From assembly GCA_910591455.2 (NCBI GenBank), contig OU342809.1:17408059-17472058 (forward strand): a DNA stretch of 64,000 nt, given 5' to 3'. This document shows positions 1-14,083 of the stretch, in pieces. The notes below the pieces were generated by a model. It was not told where the DNA came from and did not search any database. It saw only the letters and a program-made list of their open reading frames with translations. Within the stretch, counting starts at the first letter, position 1. Every line of letters begins with the position of its first letter. The position numbers and the translations under genes are program-made. This stretch comes from Pholis gunnellus. Its lineage: Eukaryota; Chordata; Actinopteri; Perciformes; Pholidae.

Positions 1-1465
1 CAACTGTTACGGTGTAGCAACCAATTACCTTGAGCGGAGACATGCTGGCATTAAGGTTGGTATTCACACTCAAACACAATCAGGGAGATGTGTGCACACA
101 AAGACAGAAACATACAGAAGTTCACTCACATCTAAACTAATACATACATAAATAGGAAACAGCTGCAACATTCAGCTCGCATCCTCGCTCAATCAGTATT
201 CCTATGATGCCATGAGCACAAGTACTATACTTTCCTCTCTCTAAGTGCTTGAGAGTCCACGCCAGCTAATAGCCAGCAGTGCTTAAATGATTCAATTATA
301 GATACTGAGAGATCCCATAGTGAAATAGCTGGTCATTCTCCACTAGGTTTCCCGCATTGTTGCCGGGAAAAGCAACGGTTAACTCCCGCCTTCCAACTAT
401 TATCGGCCTGTGGAGGTTTTTCTGTTATGTCACGCGTATAGCAAACAAATGGGAGCGTTTGCGGTGTGTTGAAGGCACACGATTGGAAGAAAGGGGGAAA
501 AAAAGGGGGAGAATGTTAAGAGAAGCAAGAAAAATGCCTAAAAAGTAAGAAGGCACACCATAAACACTTGCACGTAGAAAAGGGAAGAACACACATCAAC
601 GCCCACGTGTCTGTGGAGGATCCGGCGTAAATGTCACTTCCAGCTGTTTGTGGACTGAAAGCTGCTCCTTCAAAATGCCAGCTGTGGTATCCCAGATAAC
701 CTTGGAATCCTCCTCTGACTTCACCTCCTCACCACGCCACTGTCAAAGGTCAGCAGCAGCCGGTTTGAATTTCAATCAGTACACCTGAAGGTGAAAATCT
801 TGACAGACCATTACTCTAATGCTTGGAAACTCATCCACAGAAGCACATACAGGTGAATGCAAAAACACACAGCCATTGTTTAATTGACGCTTTTTTGTCT
901 TGTGTGGCATTTTTTTTTTTTTTAACTCTCACCTTACTCTCACATTGCTGACGAGATTCAGCCAGCGCTCATTGGGCTCCAAAATCTTTCAAACAATAGT
1001 CCTTCTAATCTCCGAACTGTCAATCACGTCCCCGATCTGAGCTGCTCAAAAGGTTCTGAAAGACTTAACGCCAGGCACGGTGTCAGATTTAGCTCAGTAT
1101 GCAACTCAGCACAGTTCAGTTTATAGAATTTTAGCAAATGTCAATCTCCCCGCAGATGTCTATACAGCCCCAGGCTCAGAGAGCGGAGGTAGTGTTGACA
1201 GGGTTATCTGGGTTCCTCATCGGACTACTTCACTGTCACTCATCAAGCTGTTGTGACAGCACCTAGCAGGCACTGCCAAACTATTACTTCACAGGTACGA
1301 GCAGAGGAGGAGACAAACAGTCAGACAAACAAAACGAGACACTTTCAAGCTGACACGGGTATTATTTTAAACGTCAGGTTGTAGGTGCCATAAAAAAGAA
1401 GTAGCGTTTTAGTACTTACTTACTTAGATTCAATCTAGTTTGAGTACTGGTTTTTATCTCGCGAG

Positions 1466-1474
1466 TCTCTCTCT

Positions 1475-1512
<38 letters not shown>
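1466..1512. repeat. (CT)n-(GT)n compound microsatellite
   Basis: A short CT run passes directly into about 17 GT units. Confidence 0.95.
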
Positions 1513-1513
<1 letters not shown>

Positions 1514-2426
1514 ATCACGGCAATATGTGGTCTTGGAGGTCCCTAGTGTGATCCCAGTATCTAGTTTAAGGCTTGTTTTTCAGAATGTTGTCCAACCGAC
1601 AATCATTTTCATTTCCAGTTCATTCATGATGCATGTCCAATAACAGAAAGAGCAGCAATCCTCTCATCTAAGGAGCTGGGCAGGCAAATGTTTTGTATTT
1701 GCACTTAAAAAAGGTAATCAACCATCACAATTGGGTCAATCAACCAATCGTTATCACCAATCCCAAATAAGCAAGTCACTGGGGATATAAGTAGTTGTTT
1801 TGATGGTTGTTAATACATTTCATTTAATGATAAATCCTCACATGGATCAATTTCAGTGACATGGAGCCTTTAAAAGATAGAAAGAATAAAGAGTAAATAG
1901 AAAGAAACAGATAGACAGCAAGAGGGACAAATGCTCTCCATCCTCAAGTTTTATTCAGCAAACTTCAGAATTTGAACGCCGGCACAACTACCTCACACAC
2001 ACACACTAAATAGTGTGAGTCATTGCCTCCAGGTGGCCATAACCAGGTGGTGTGGATGGCTACCAGATCTCCCAAACAGGTGTACTAATCCTACTTTCCG
2101 GTCCATCCCATCTATTTAAATTGCCACCATAGGACACACTTTCACACACACCATGGCTACAGCAGGGCCACGACCCACTGGTGGAGCACCATTTCTGTCA
2201 GTTTTTGAACAGCACGGGTCTCCTGCTGCGTGCTGTTTGCACAGCAGCATATGCACACTTCCGAAAGCAATAGCCCTCTTCTACCTCATCTCCTTTTACA
2301 GCTTCAAATTTCCTCCCCAAATGTAAATGCCATTATGGCGTTAGAGAGCGAAGGCCATAAAAAGTGAGTGAGCGAGAGATAGAGATAGAATGAGGGGCTG
2401 ATGGGGAAAAGGGTATGAAAAGGTGG

Positions 2427-2428
<2 letters not shown>

Positions 2429-2462
<34 letters not shown>
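2429..2462. repeat. (AT)n microsatellite
   Basis: About 17 AT units, followed by a short GT run. Confidence 0.95.
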
Positions 2463-2466
<4 letters not shown>

Positions 2467-4216
2467 ATGTGTGTGTGTGGTTTTAGTAGCCTTTGAATGC
2501 ATTGTGTGGGAGACCTCCAACAGTAGAGAGAAGTGCTTCAAGTGAACCCCTCAACAACAATATGTTTCATTCCCTGACAATATGATTCAAGCCTGCAGCA
2601 GCCATTAGTCACTGTTCACTCAGCTCTACGACAGTCGGCTGTACAGCTCCAATGAACCGAGACGAATAAGTAACCCCAGTCCAAAGCGCGAGGAAAAGAA
2701 AGAAGGTAAAAAACACCCCCACAGAAAACAGGGGTCTCTACAACCTTGCTAAAGTCTGTCTGTTGTGTTTCATTCTGCTTTTGCTCTCTCTGTTCAATTA
2801 CATTTCGGAAGACTGCCCTCTGTTTGGTTGTTGTTCTGCTCGGCACCATGCAACTCCATTCTTTTACGCTGCATTTTTACTTGACTTTTGTCTCATTTCT
2901 TCCTGTTCTGGGCTCAATATGATAATAACTAGGACCGGCAGCACATAAATTGTGAAAGCTGTTTTAAATTGCAGCTTTGTGGTAGAATGGAGTCTGTAAA
3001 TGGACTCCAATGGCCCTGAACTTACTCTTATAATGACAAATTGCACAAAAGGATTACGTTGCCAATGGTTAGCTTTAGCCTCGTATGTAATGAATAATCA
3101 TTTTCACAGCAGCTTTCCACTTACACAATTGAGTGCAATATTCTATAAACACTGAATTAGTTTTTTATCAGGTTTACAAATGTTTTGATTTACCAGGCGA
3201 TACAATCTGTCTGATGACTGATTCATTATTGCTGTAAACATCATTTTAAAAAAAAAGTATTTTAGAAAATGATATCTTGTTCTGTTCTGCCCTGCTAATT
3301 TGCTCATTTCAGTTCTATCCCATCTAATTTGAAGAATTCCTTTTTATGAATGCACGGCGATTAATCCCGCTGCACACACAATTTGCCACGCTCAGGAGCA
3401 TATCAGCTTTGCCATAAACAGGTTGAGTGTAATGGTGTGTGAGGGATGGATGTCGCACAGTGCAGCAGAGGGAACATGCGGATGACAAATAAACTGCCTT
3501 TGCTGCGGGGATGTTTCGATAAAGTCATCAGATGCAGAGAGGAATTTCAAATGTCACGGTGTTCCACAAACAAATGCACATTAATGCACAGACGTATGCA
3601 TTTGCTTACATGCCCAAAAAGAAAACCGTGTTCTCTCACGCACGCCCACACAGAAACATCAAAGTAGATTTTGCTTAATTATCTTAACCTAGACTTTTAT
3701 GAACTGATGGTGGAATCATGAAGAGCTTTACACGTCAGGGTAGAAAATATAAAAAAAAAGATTTTGAGAGATGGTAGGGAGCAACAATTGGTGTGTATGT
3801 GTATGGTGATAAATATCACTGTGTCTCAGTGGGGTAGAGAGCACACAGCGGAGGCATGTTCTCTGCAACAGTTCTCCTTGAGTGGGCAATTTTATTACTG
3901 ACAGCATGGACCCACTGTGGGAAGCTATGCTGCAGTTTCTATGCAGATGCAAAATACTTACATAAAGCTATGCACACGCACGCATTATGTATTGCAGGTA
4001 AAAGTTCTGCATAAAGTAAATTATTTCATTTGAAGATGATTATTGACGCATTAATGACTTTAATGGTGCAGCTGATAAATGCTAATTTCAATTACTATAT
4101 ATGCTGCTAGGTAGCTTGATGAATTTCCCCCGGGGAAACAATGGAGTCGTATCTTAACGTATGATAAAACATCCTCATCATCTTTTATTTTCTGATGATC
4201 ATTTATGGAAATCTGC

Positions 4217-4360
4217 AAAGTAACTAGAAATTAAAAGGAATCAAAAAAATGTAATGGAGTAAAAAGTACAATATTGGCCTCTGAAGTGTAGTGGAGAGGT
4301 ATAAAGTACATCAAAGTAAAGGGTTACCTGAGTGACTGTACTTAGTTACTTTCCACCACA
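4217..4360 (+). repeat. Teleost dispersed repeat ending in ACTTTCCACCAC
   Basis: The block contains AAAAAGTACAATATT, TGTAGTGGAGAGG, TATAAAGTA and ends CTTAGTTACTTTCCACCAC. This order matches a very common teleost interspersed repeat that I recognise. Superfamily not assigned. The copy is internally shortened. Confidence 0.7.
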
Positions 4361-5577
4361 CATTCCTCCACTGAACGGCGTGTTTAATGTCCCTGCCGTA
4401 TTCTGCCTCCACACTTGGTTGCTTTGTTCTTGTTATTGTCGGAGAACGCAAGACACTTGTCAGACAGGAGGAGAAAACAGAAAAAAAGCTTTCAGCTGCC
4501 TCCTCCTCGTCATCTCTCTTCTACGTCGACTTAATCTTTTGTCATATCTCTTTGCTCCCTTGTAGTCTGGTGTGCCTTCTGTGCTCACCAGGACGAGTTA
4601 ATCCTACGCACAGACAAACACAAACACCCGCCAACAGGTCCTGGTCTGCGCTCAGTCCCTTCTGGCAGTGATGGATTGTCATTAATTACATTGTGGGTGC
4701 CAATGTGTTTTTCTAAACTGGGAGGAAGAAAGTTCAATATCGGCGTGTTTTTTAAAAAGATGTGACATTTCTTTGTGGTTTTATAAATAATAATAATCCC
4801 TCTCAGAATGATACGTAAACAGTTATGATGAGACCTTGACACACGATGAGACATCGGAGCGATGCAGTGAGTCAGACTGAATTAACAGCTACGTCAAATT
4901 AATACGGCTATCAAAACAAAGAATATGATGTATGCCATAAGACACTCACTGAATGTCTTCCATCTCATTTGTTTTTCATAGATTGGACTTGCAGTCTTCC
5001 TTGCATGATGTTGGTCACCGCTATATTGACGTAACATTACTGCATGCATGACTGTCTGGCACAAAACCATTTGTATTTTAACGTATTGGGTAAAACTCCA
5101 CAAGTAACATGTTCTGATATTAAGAGTTAAATCTATTTAGTTTATATTATTTTAAAACTCTGCTGTAAAAAAAAACTGTAGCGCACATAAGACGAATGGT
5201 CTGTGGGATGAGGAAGATCAGGGCCTTTGGTCTGTGTGAGCGTGTCGTATTATATCAGTAAAATGTACTTTAACTAGTACCAACTTGGGCTTCACAGCTC
5301 TCTATTAATCCCCAAATGTAGGTCATGTAATAACACTCATAAGTTCAGTCAAGATTACAAAGTCATTAGCGCCACTCAGATCATCAGCTGATTTTCCAGA
5401 GTGCCAAATTCATTGTCACCAACTAGAGAGGTCCATTAATACTGCTGCTGATGCTGCATTGCAACCGGATTCATGAGCAAATAAACTGTTAAACCGTTTC
5501 ACTATTTCTATGACGCATTAGACATTTCAATGTATATTTTACCTGTTGCTGCTGTACTGACTGATGAGTTGCCAACT

Positions 5578-5635
5578 TAATTTCGCTGTATGTTTTTACA
5601 ATGACAATAAACATCCTTATCCTTATTTCATCATC
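5578..5635 (+). repeat. Possible LINE 3' end
   Basis: The sequence TTAATTTCGCTGTATG, then CAATGACAATAAACATCC, ending in a short (ATCCTT) repeat, resembles the 3' end of a fish LINE with its terminal short tandem repeat. No coding remnant is attached. Confidence 0.4.
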
Positions 5636-5949
5636 TAGTATGTTGCCATGCGTGCACTCTCGTCCCCCTTGGGGGGGGGTTTCACTGTTTGTCCTACCGG
5701 CATGAGATGGCTTTCTGTTTGGGTTGTGCTCACTAGCATCATTCATCGACTTTTAGCAGAATTGTGTCATGATGCTATGATCACATTATGTAACTCTTCT
5801 ACAAATGAATGATTCTGAAGAAGTTGAAATTCAAACAAAATCAGTTTTTGATGCTTTGTTTTGCACACAATACAGTGTGGGGTCATATATTGCGTCACAG
5901 TGGACAGTTCATTGCCTGCATGGGATTTTGTGTATGTTGTGATACATAT

Positions 5950-6645
5950 CGATATTATGTTCTAAAAATGTACCACCTTTTATGTGGATGTCCAATCAGT
6001 GTTGATGGTAGATGTAGTCGATTGAATACATTTTTCTGTATTCCTCTACTCTATTGGCAGAGAAAGCTGAGTTTGCAGCGGCAAAATGAGTTGTTCTTTC
6101 TCCATCCAGCGTCATCATGTGACGCGACAGTGATGTAGTCGGATGCAAGGAAGAACCACAGGTTTTTTTTTTCAGCTTGGATTTTTTCGTCTCCGCCTCT
6201 GAGTAGCCAGGGGGCTTGCATGCTCTACAGGCCACTAATAAATAAATAAAGTGAAATCTAATCAGAACATCCTTGTTTTCTTTACTTGTATTGCAAACTA
6301 GCAACGCTTCCGACAAAAAAATGGCATTCCCAACAAATATGAGTGCGGTGGATGTTATGGCACGGATACATTTTACAGTTTTGGCTGACTTGGATATTCA
6401 GCCGTATTTATTTGAGCCACAGTATATGGACGAAGTAATGCAGCAGAGAGCGAGAGGCGTGCAAGATGATACATAGCATGTCTGGCAGGGACCTTGAACG
6501 TTAGAAGCTTGCACGCAATGCATCCTGGGACACATAGGCACTGCCGTATTTACTACATTTACCATGAATACTGATTGGACATCCACATAAAATATCTCTT
6601 TAATATTTGCATATTGATTTAAACCATATCACCAAGCCCCAGAAA
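5950..6645 (+). mobile_element. DNA transposon remnant with terminal inverted repeats and a short ORF
   Basis: Segments 5978-6010 and 6560-6592 are inverted copies of each other, 33 bases with 2 differences, around TGGATGTCCAATCAGT. Between them a plus-strand frame from 6321 (67 aa counting from an upstream ATG at 6273) contains DIQPYLFEPQY. A (P/R)Y.FEP motif like this occurs in ORFs of teleost DNA elements that carry a P2X7-C-terminal-like zinc domain; that link is from memory and tentative. The right edge near 6645 has a CTTGGTGATATGG-type end typical of teleost elements. The ORF stops after the motif, so no intact transposase is present. Confidence 0.55.
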
Positions 6646-7601
6646 GCTGTTTTGACCCGTTCTTGTCCTCGTCTTGTCAGTCGATCATGATAAGAATGTC
6701 TCACACTGAAAGTGACATTGTATCCATCACCCAAAGCTTACAGCAATTGAAAGAGGTAAATACGCATTCAACATTAACAAAACACAGTTCTTCTTTTTCT
6801 TTATTGTGTGCGTTCATCATCCAACTTGCACCGTTTAGAAGTGCTAAAATATTCGGAACTTTCACTAAAAAATACATTTGCAGTGTGCGTGGTTGTGTGT
6901 CAATAATTTAAGCCAGCACTCTACATCTTCATCCAATCAGGCAAATGTGGGAACCCAAGGGAAAAGAAGCACCATTCTTTAGGAGTTCTTCTCTTGCTGC
7001 ATAATAAGATCAACTTAACAATGACTGTAGAGGCAAACTGACTGCAGATCAGTATTATATTAAAGGGTGCTTTTACGCGAGCAGCTCCCAGCAGTTAGAG
7101 AGAGAAATGTGGGGAACCTGAGAGGAGCCGATAGGAAAATATGTTCTCATCCTACATTTAGAGAGATAGAGAGGCATTTCAACTGTAATGATCCTCAGCA
7201 CTCTGACACCTGATGAGACTATTCCAGATATGTTAAACCTGACATAAATGGAAGTACACACCTGCACACAGAAGAGACACACCACCTGCCTGAGCCATCA
7301 ATTTCCTCCTTCATGTGAGAAGTAAAAGCCCTCTGAAGCAATTATGTTATAAAAGAGGCTGTAGACCGGCATGAATTGAATCTACACCAGGCATGATCGG
7401 TACAAACTGCCTCTCCACAGTTAGAGGGACACTTTACCGGTAACAACCACAAGACCAGTCCTAAAAGGAGCTCCAGTGGTGGTGTGTATTCATCAAGCTT
7501 ATTGTTAGATGCTAGCAGGGACTCCTTTTGGGCTCTGTGCTGGCTTGAGAGTGTATTAACTGAGCCGTTAAGAAACGTGCGCAGTGGTCACAGGTACTTA
7601 C

Positions 7602-7669
7602 TGCACAGACTTGGAGGACTGGGACCTGAACTTGCTGAACTCGCCTGGAGCGGTCCACTCTGTACCCAG
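7602..7669 (-). CDS. b4galnt4: b4galnt4 coding exon 7 (PA14-type domain), last exon in window
   Basis: Exon of 68 bases: 22 codons plus two bases of the next codon. The acceptor is CTTGTGTGTTTCAG|CTG and the donor GTGCA|GTAAGTACC. The product is LGTEWTAPGEFSKFRSQSSK followed by SV and a split codon starting CA. EWTAPGEF.KF.SQ.SK follows the VGK(T)G segment in both human paralogues, so the order with exon 6 is right. The intron to exon 6 is about 10.3 kb. The next expected segment (a RRYYFE-like block) was looked for on the minus strand from 7601 down to 1 and not found. The remaining PA14 part and the catalytic domain must therefore lie outside the window. Confidence 0.93.
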
Positions 7670-9098
7670 CTGAAACACACAAGAAAGGAGACACAGATCA
7701 GAGCGAGTGTGAGAGAGCAGGGAATAAGAGCAGCATAAGAAATAAAGCACAGTTATTCATGGAGAAATCTGCGGAGTATTCATACGGAAAAAAAAATCCA
7801 TTTTAGAAATCAACTTTGCGAGATAAAAACCCCAACTTTATGATTTTTAGGCACCGACAACTATGTTGGAAGGGTCCTGTCTGTAAATAGGTAGGATCCC
7901 TGGTTATGATAGCACAGCAAATGAAGAGTACAGTGGAAAAACTAAATAATATGCCCCGAAGCAACAGGGAGAGTCAATCAGGAGGCCAGTTCTGAGAGCA
8001 AATGGCTATAAACAGACAGAAAATCAGAAAGAGTGATTCCCTGCCAATGCTGAGACTAAGAAGCCGGCTCATCAGGACGCTTGGGGCTCCGGTTTCAGCC
8101 CTGCGGTCGAATCAGTGCCCATTCATTTCCTCAGCAAGCCAACGCGGCTAATTAGGGCCCCTGCTGCTGCTGATCCATAATGAAAGAATAACACTAAGAT
8201 CATAGTGGGCATGCCTTTAATTGTTTGTGCTGGCCACACTTCAGGGCTTGAAACTGGTCTGAAAACGTTGTGGCGCGTGGTGTTAACACATCACAAGAGC
8301 CTTTCAGCTTGTAAATAGCTGCTGATCCTCACTCTGGGTACCACAATGTTTTCACGGAGAGCAGCACACACGTTCACAATCACGCACACCTACAACACAA
8401 TGACACACATGAACACACACATATGAAATGGCAATTATACAACTGCACCTCCGAACGCGTTTGCTGGCATGAGAAGAGAACCACTATGGTAAGAAAACCT
8501 CCAAAAAATCAGGCAGTAATGTCGGCCCAAAACCAACCAGGTCCCTGGCTGTGCCAAAGCCTCTGAGAGTCCCTGTGAAGCAGTTGGCAGGAGAGGAGGA
8601 CACAATGTGCGCTACTGTGCCTTCACTCCGAAAGCCCACAGCATGCTGCTGCCGTAGTACATTTCCACAGCAACAGTTTCCTCACATATCCCTCCTCCGG
8701 CACCGGAGGAACGCTGGAAGTTAAATCACTGGGAGAGAATATTCAAATGAGAGCGTGTGCTAGGTAGCAGATTAAGCTCACTAAGCTCATTTAAAAAAAA
8801 TTTCCATATACGATGGAAACTTTTCTTTAAAATCAATACACACTTATTCAAACAATTGCAGCAAATTACTCTGTGTGGATTTTTCTGAAATAGTTATGTG
8901 AAGTTGAAAGATGTTGGAGAGTGGAGAGCATGTTCACTCATAAATGATGTGATGCTGATGTTGTTAATTTCATAATAAATAGTTTGTGGACAACGGTGTG
9001 CATCAGACCGCCTGTGGACTTTCTGACATCAGACAGTGTTAAAAGAGAACTCCACTGATTTAGCATTGCACCTGTAACATTGTGTATATTCTATATAG

Positions 9099-9480
9099 CA
9101 GGAGTATTCAATTAATATTCATCGAGGTCCAGTTAGAGAGAATTTCCTCATGCAATGCAGAACATCACAATGATGTTTAACTTGCTCTATGATTTAGTGC
9201 CAACAGTTGTATTAACGTCTTTATGTCGTCAACAACTGACTGTCAAATCAAATAAAGAAAGTTGAATCATATCTCAACAATATTCGTCAGTTTTCAAATT
9301 TAACTGGATGAATTATAAATAATAAATCTCTAATAATAAATAAATGTTCTTCTCTCATTTCAATTAAAATAAGGGACGGGTTCTGAAAATAAAAAAATTA
9401 CATAACAGAAAAATGTTCATCTTAAAATAAAGTAATTCATTTTAGAAAAAATGAATTCAACTGAATTGCCCTGCAGCTAA
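9099..9480 (+). repeat. hAT-like element fragment
   Basis: It begins CAGGAGTATTCAATTA followed by GAGGTCCAGTTAGAGA, the form of a terminal repeat of common fish hAT-like non-autonomous elements. The remainder is AT-rich and no matching right end is seen, so the end coordinate is a guess. Confidence 0.5.
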
Positions 9481-9502
9481 AAATTCAGTTCATTCATGTG
9501 TT

Positions 9503-9655
9503 AAGTGATGTCACTCAAAATGGGACCATCATTTACAAAATGGACATCATGCTGTATTGAAGAAGACTTGAAACTAGCGATTGAGATCATGAACTCATGT
9601 TTACTGAGGTAATAAATCAAGTCAGAAGTAGAGTCATTTTCTCACAGACGGCGCA
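9503..9655 (+). repeat. Percomorph dispersed repeat (ACAAAATGGACATCATG type)
   Basis: Contains ACAAAATGGACATCATGCTG, GAAGAAGACTTGAAACTAGC and GAGGTAATAAATCAAGT in order. I recognise this as an abundant interspersed repeat of percomorph fish. Its class is unknown to me. It is the best pointer to a percomorph source. Confidence 0.65.
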
Positions 9656-11630
9656 TAGAGCATTTGTCCTTAAAGAGAAAGGTACCACTCCCCGACTGGA
9701 ATATCAGTCCAATCAACTTCCAAACATCATGGGCGCAGTAGTCTTATTGGTACACCAGAACACAAACTTGCCTCTGTTATTAACCTAGCTACCCATTGCA
9801 CTTGTCAGTCCCTCTAATGAATGTTAAGTGTGTTGGCTTGTTTTTTCAGACAATACTGTCGCTCAGTTTTGATGCTAAAGTCTTGTGAGTGCTGCAACAT
9901 TTGTCATTTTGGAGACCAGTCAGCTAAGCAATACAATTATATCTGCTTATCAATACACAACACTGCGACATGTTAAAGCTGCACTTAATAATTATCTGTC
10001 ACGATACATCCCATTTTTTTTGACAGTAATACTTGTGCTTCACAATGCATGTGGGCAAGTTGATTTGAGCATGTACTGAAACACTTTGTTTTCTTTATAA
10101 ATGAATTATAGCCGACACTCATTTAAATCGTAGACTGCTTTAAGTTTTCATTACGTTTTGCTCATCTTGTCCTGACATAAGGAAGGGAAAACTGCAGAAA
10201 GTAGTGCAGCAGAATCTCATTTAAGCTAGTCTCCTTCAGAAGAGTCATCGTTAAAATAAAGTCTGTGTCACACTGAAGTGCTGTTGGTTTCTAAAGAGAA
10301 GCAGCCGACCTTCAGCGAAAGTTAAATAACTTTGACAAATCATAGCTGAATGAAGTAGGAACCTCAGCAGCACTTTAAAATATTTGAAAGCAGAAGGAAG
10401 TAGAGAAAAAAGGAGCTGCGACTTAAAACTTTGCACTGAATATAAATGGGAAACTTGAAATACCATCCTGATAAGAAGTCTCTGTAGTCACTGTACTTGC
10501 ATCTTTATATTCTCTCTGTGAGTGTATTGTTTTCTCTGGAAAGCGCTTCTGTTCAGATGAAAAAGAAAGTGATCACACAGCAGAGGCAGCAATGCAAAAA
10601 TATGAATCTCAGCAAGTCGCGTTATCTAGTGCCGACTCTAAATACGGTAAATCTGTTTCATATATATTTTGAAATAGGTGAAGAAAATGATAATTTAAGT
10701 TGTTTCCAAAGCAAATGAAAATTCAGAAGAGCGATGCAACTACAGAGGCAGAAAACCGAAACGATCTCACCTCGTTTTAAGAGTTGACATGAAGGTAAAT
10801 GTCATGTTGAGGTGGAGCAATAAATTATACTTATGTAGCTTCTGAGGACTGAGATTTTCAACTTATACATTGCCTGACACAAGCTATTTTTAAACATCCT
10901 CATTCATAATGGTACATACAAACACCTTTTCCCAGCGCAATATACTGCAAATGATGTTTTCGAAGGTTCTGAATTCATAAAGCAGCTCATGAACATTTCT
11001 TGTATGACTATCCATTTCCTTCACATGAATCACCTGTTCAAACAATCTCCTTCCGCAGGGTTTTAGATCCTCTAGATTCTTTTGAGAAAAGCTGTAAATT
11101 GAGTATTATAAAACGTGTAGCTTCACACAAAGGAGGAAAGCATTGGTGTCAAGGAGCAAATCTTCCAAAATGAAAGGTTGTATGTCTCCTTTCTTCCTCG
11201 TCAGTTGGTTTATCAGCTGTATGTGAACAATGGCCGTATCAAAGTCAATGTCACAATGACAAAACACATGCAGCGCCTCAGCTTTCCCACGAGAGTGGCA
11301 GATGTTCTCCAAGGTACGCGTGCACATGCCGTATAGACACGAGAAATACACACGTATGCGCACAGAAAAAGATTTCTCGCTGAACGATGAGTCATTGCTT
11401 ATTGAGAGCACCATCTCCTCACCAGAGTCACGAGGGGCCACGCACATACACACTTCTTCACATCACATTTTAAAACACACCCCCTCACTGGCATATTGTC
11501 TTATTTTCAGAAGTCTCCTCAGAGAAATAAGGCAGGGAACTTGGGGACCAAATTTCTCAAACTTAAAGCAGACAAACAACCCAGACACACACACCAGCCG
11601 TGCTCTAACGTAACCTCTCTCACACGGACA

Positions 11631-11761
<131 letters not shown>

Positions 11762-14037
11762 TGTCTGTGTGAAGCTCACCCACATATGCAGGCACCTCGA
11801 GAAAACTAATTTCAGATGGCCACTGGCCCTGAAACACCGAAGAATGAGACACAACACAGGGTCAAGAAATCGAAGAAAAATGAGTGTGTAATGGAGCTAT
11901 GGAGACATTACTCCTCTCTCGGTCAACTTCTTTTCTATACCCTCTTCTTTTTTCTCTCCAAATGTGAAGAGAGAAGTAATAGAAAAAGAGCTGACCTGTG
12001 ATATAACTTCGGAGTGTTTTCTTTCTCTTGTTCTGTCTCGTCTTCAGTCTGTATTTCAATTGAACTTGGACTCCAAAGTTCTGTGTGAGAGGCGAGGCCT
12101 GCATACTGGTTGCTTTCATGCATTCATTCATGAAGAAACCTGACATTTCGAGAAATGCATTGTTGCAATAATGGCCGCACACCATTTAGCTGCGTCCATG
12201 CCATGACCCTGGCATTGTACATGGTGGATCCCTAATAAACCCGAATGGAACAAACCCATTATTTACACCCATGTTTTTCTTGCCATTTAAGTAAAAACGG
12301 TCTACTGAAACCTGTAAAGCCGGCAACTTACTCAATTAAATAAAAGGGCAGTTATTCCACAGCTCAACTTAAAAAAGAGCAGTGTATAGGATGAAGGAGG
12401 ATTCATTGGCAGAAATGGAATATAATATGCATAAGTATGTTTTCATCAGTGTATAATTATATTAAACTAAGACTGGTTGTGCAATTTGCAACCTCACCAC
12501 TATGCCACTAAGTCTTACACGATGCTCCTTTAAAAAATACATATTTATTAGTAGTGTGTTCTGTACACAGTGTGTAGTTTATTGAGAGGGGACACCTATT
12601 AACTGTTCCACCAGCGAACTACATGCCGGGTACAACTCGCTCTCCCTCGCTCACCACAGCACATTCAACAACAGATGCAAAGAGAGAGAGAGGGTTTGCA
12701 GATCTACTGTACATATTTCTTAGTAATTTTCTCTACGACCGCTACTTCATGATATAGATAAATCATCTTTGAACTGCACTGCTTGTGACCCCTGGGTGCA
12801 CTTGTCTCACGCGGGATCATGTTTACAGTGTTCATGAGATGAGTCCATGAGAAGGAAGTGTCGGGTTTTGAATGTTTTTTATTCCCCCCCTCCCTCGAGA
12901 CAGACACTGATTCTCATTCACTTTAGTTTGGCGTAACATCAATCTGCAGATACTTCAAACTGGCTTGAGTCTGATAATCCATCACAATTATCCTCATGTC
13001 TGTTTTTATTGTTGTCAAAGTTACATTATCAATGGCTGCTTATACAGCTGTTAGAGTAGTTTGAATCAAACGTTTTGCAAACACTAATGTAACCGGGAGA
13101 AGAATAACAGCAGACATGGAGATGCTGCTGGCTGTGATGGATTGCCTTCCTCAAGCAGGTTTAAAAATGTAATCTCGGGGGAATCCATTTTCCACCCTGT
13201 TTGTTTATTCTTTCTTCCCAAATGGATTACTAGATGCAAAGATTTTGGAAATTTCAACTCCATTATACGCTTGGCATGGTTTTCAATCCAAAGTGTGCCA
13301 TTTGTTATCTTTAGACAGATGTTGTTACCTGCCAATAAAGAATCTGAAAAACACCAGAACGGATCATTCGGATTTGTCACAGCAGGCAAAGCACAGGCAC
13401 TACTAATTACATTAACGACGGCTTCTTTCTGTTCAAGTGTCCCAGTAAGACATGACAGTGTGACAAAGAGCAAGCACGCACAGTAGTAGAACCCTGAAAG
13501 TCACGCAGAAAAAATATTATTTAAGTATTATTCACACCTGGGATTTTGGTCAAAATGTCTTTGGTGGAAATAAAGGTCCTATAGAAAACTACATTATTAT
13601 TATATACTATTATATATCCATAAACTACGATGACCCGAGCAGTCAATATGGGAAAGTGGCTGTTTTGTTTTTTACATGTTTTGTTTTCAGATGTTCATTT
13701 TGGAGCAACATTCTTATATATTAAGAAAAAGTAATTTCATGAATAACCTTAATTCCCTTTCAGTTGCTAAACACAGTTTAGTGTCTTAATCTTTGGTCAT
13801 AATATAGGTTGTTTAATAGCTGTTTCCAGTTACAGCATTGTCTATCTGACAATGAGCAGCTAATGTTGCTGGTGAGTCTCATATTGATTCCACTTCCCTG
13901 ACCCAGTTTCCTGTGTGCGTTTCTTTTTGTGTCTGCTTTGTGAATTAGACAAAAACAGGTTTCATATGACATATGACATACATCAGTGCTTTCATATGTC
14001 TGCACACAAACACAGACATGAGCACTACACCGGTGCA

Positions 14038-14042
<5 letters not shown>

Positions 14043-14078
<36 letters not shown>

Positions 14079-14083
14079 ACACA

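Larger units (their letters stand above)
1..7601 (-). other. Intron 7 of b4galnt4 (incomplete)
   Basis: No coding exon recognised. Contents from the start: ordinary intronic DNA to 1.4 kb with a T run at 910-923; a CT/GT microsatellite at 1466-1512; a short CA run near 1995; an AT run at 2429-2462; a teleost dispersed repeat at 4217-4360; a possible LINE 3' end at 5578-5635; and a transposon remnant at about 5950-6645. Between these I see nothing I can name. The intron starts at the exon 7 donor and continues beyond base 1. Confidence 0.8.

Noticed and set aside
1..7601. Search for exon 8 (RRYYFE-like block) on the minus strand
   Set aside because: No matching codons with splice sites were found, so the exon is taken to lie outside the window.
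13084..13473. 129-aa minus-strand frame
   Set aside because: Free of simple repeats but no family motif and no coding-like neighbours; treated as chance.
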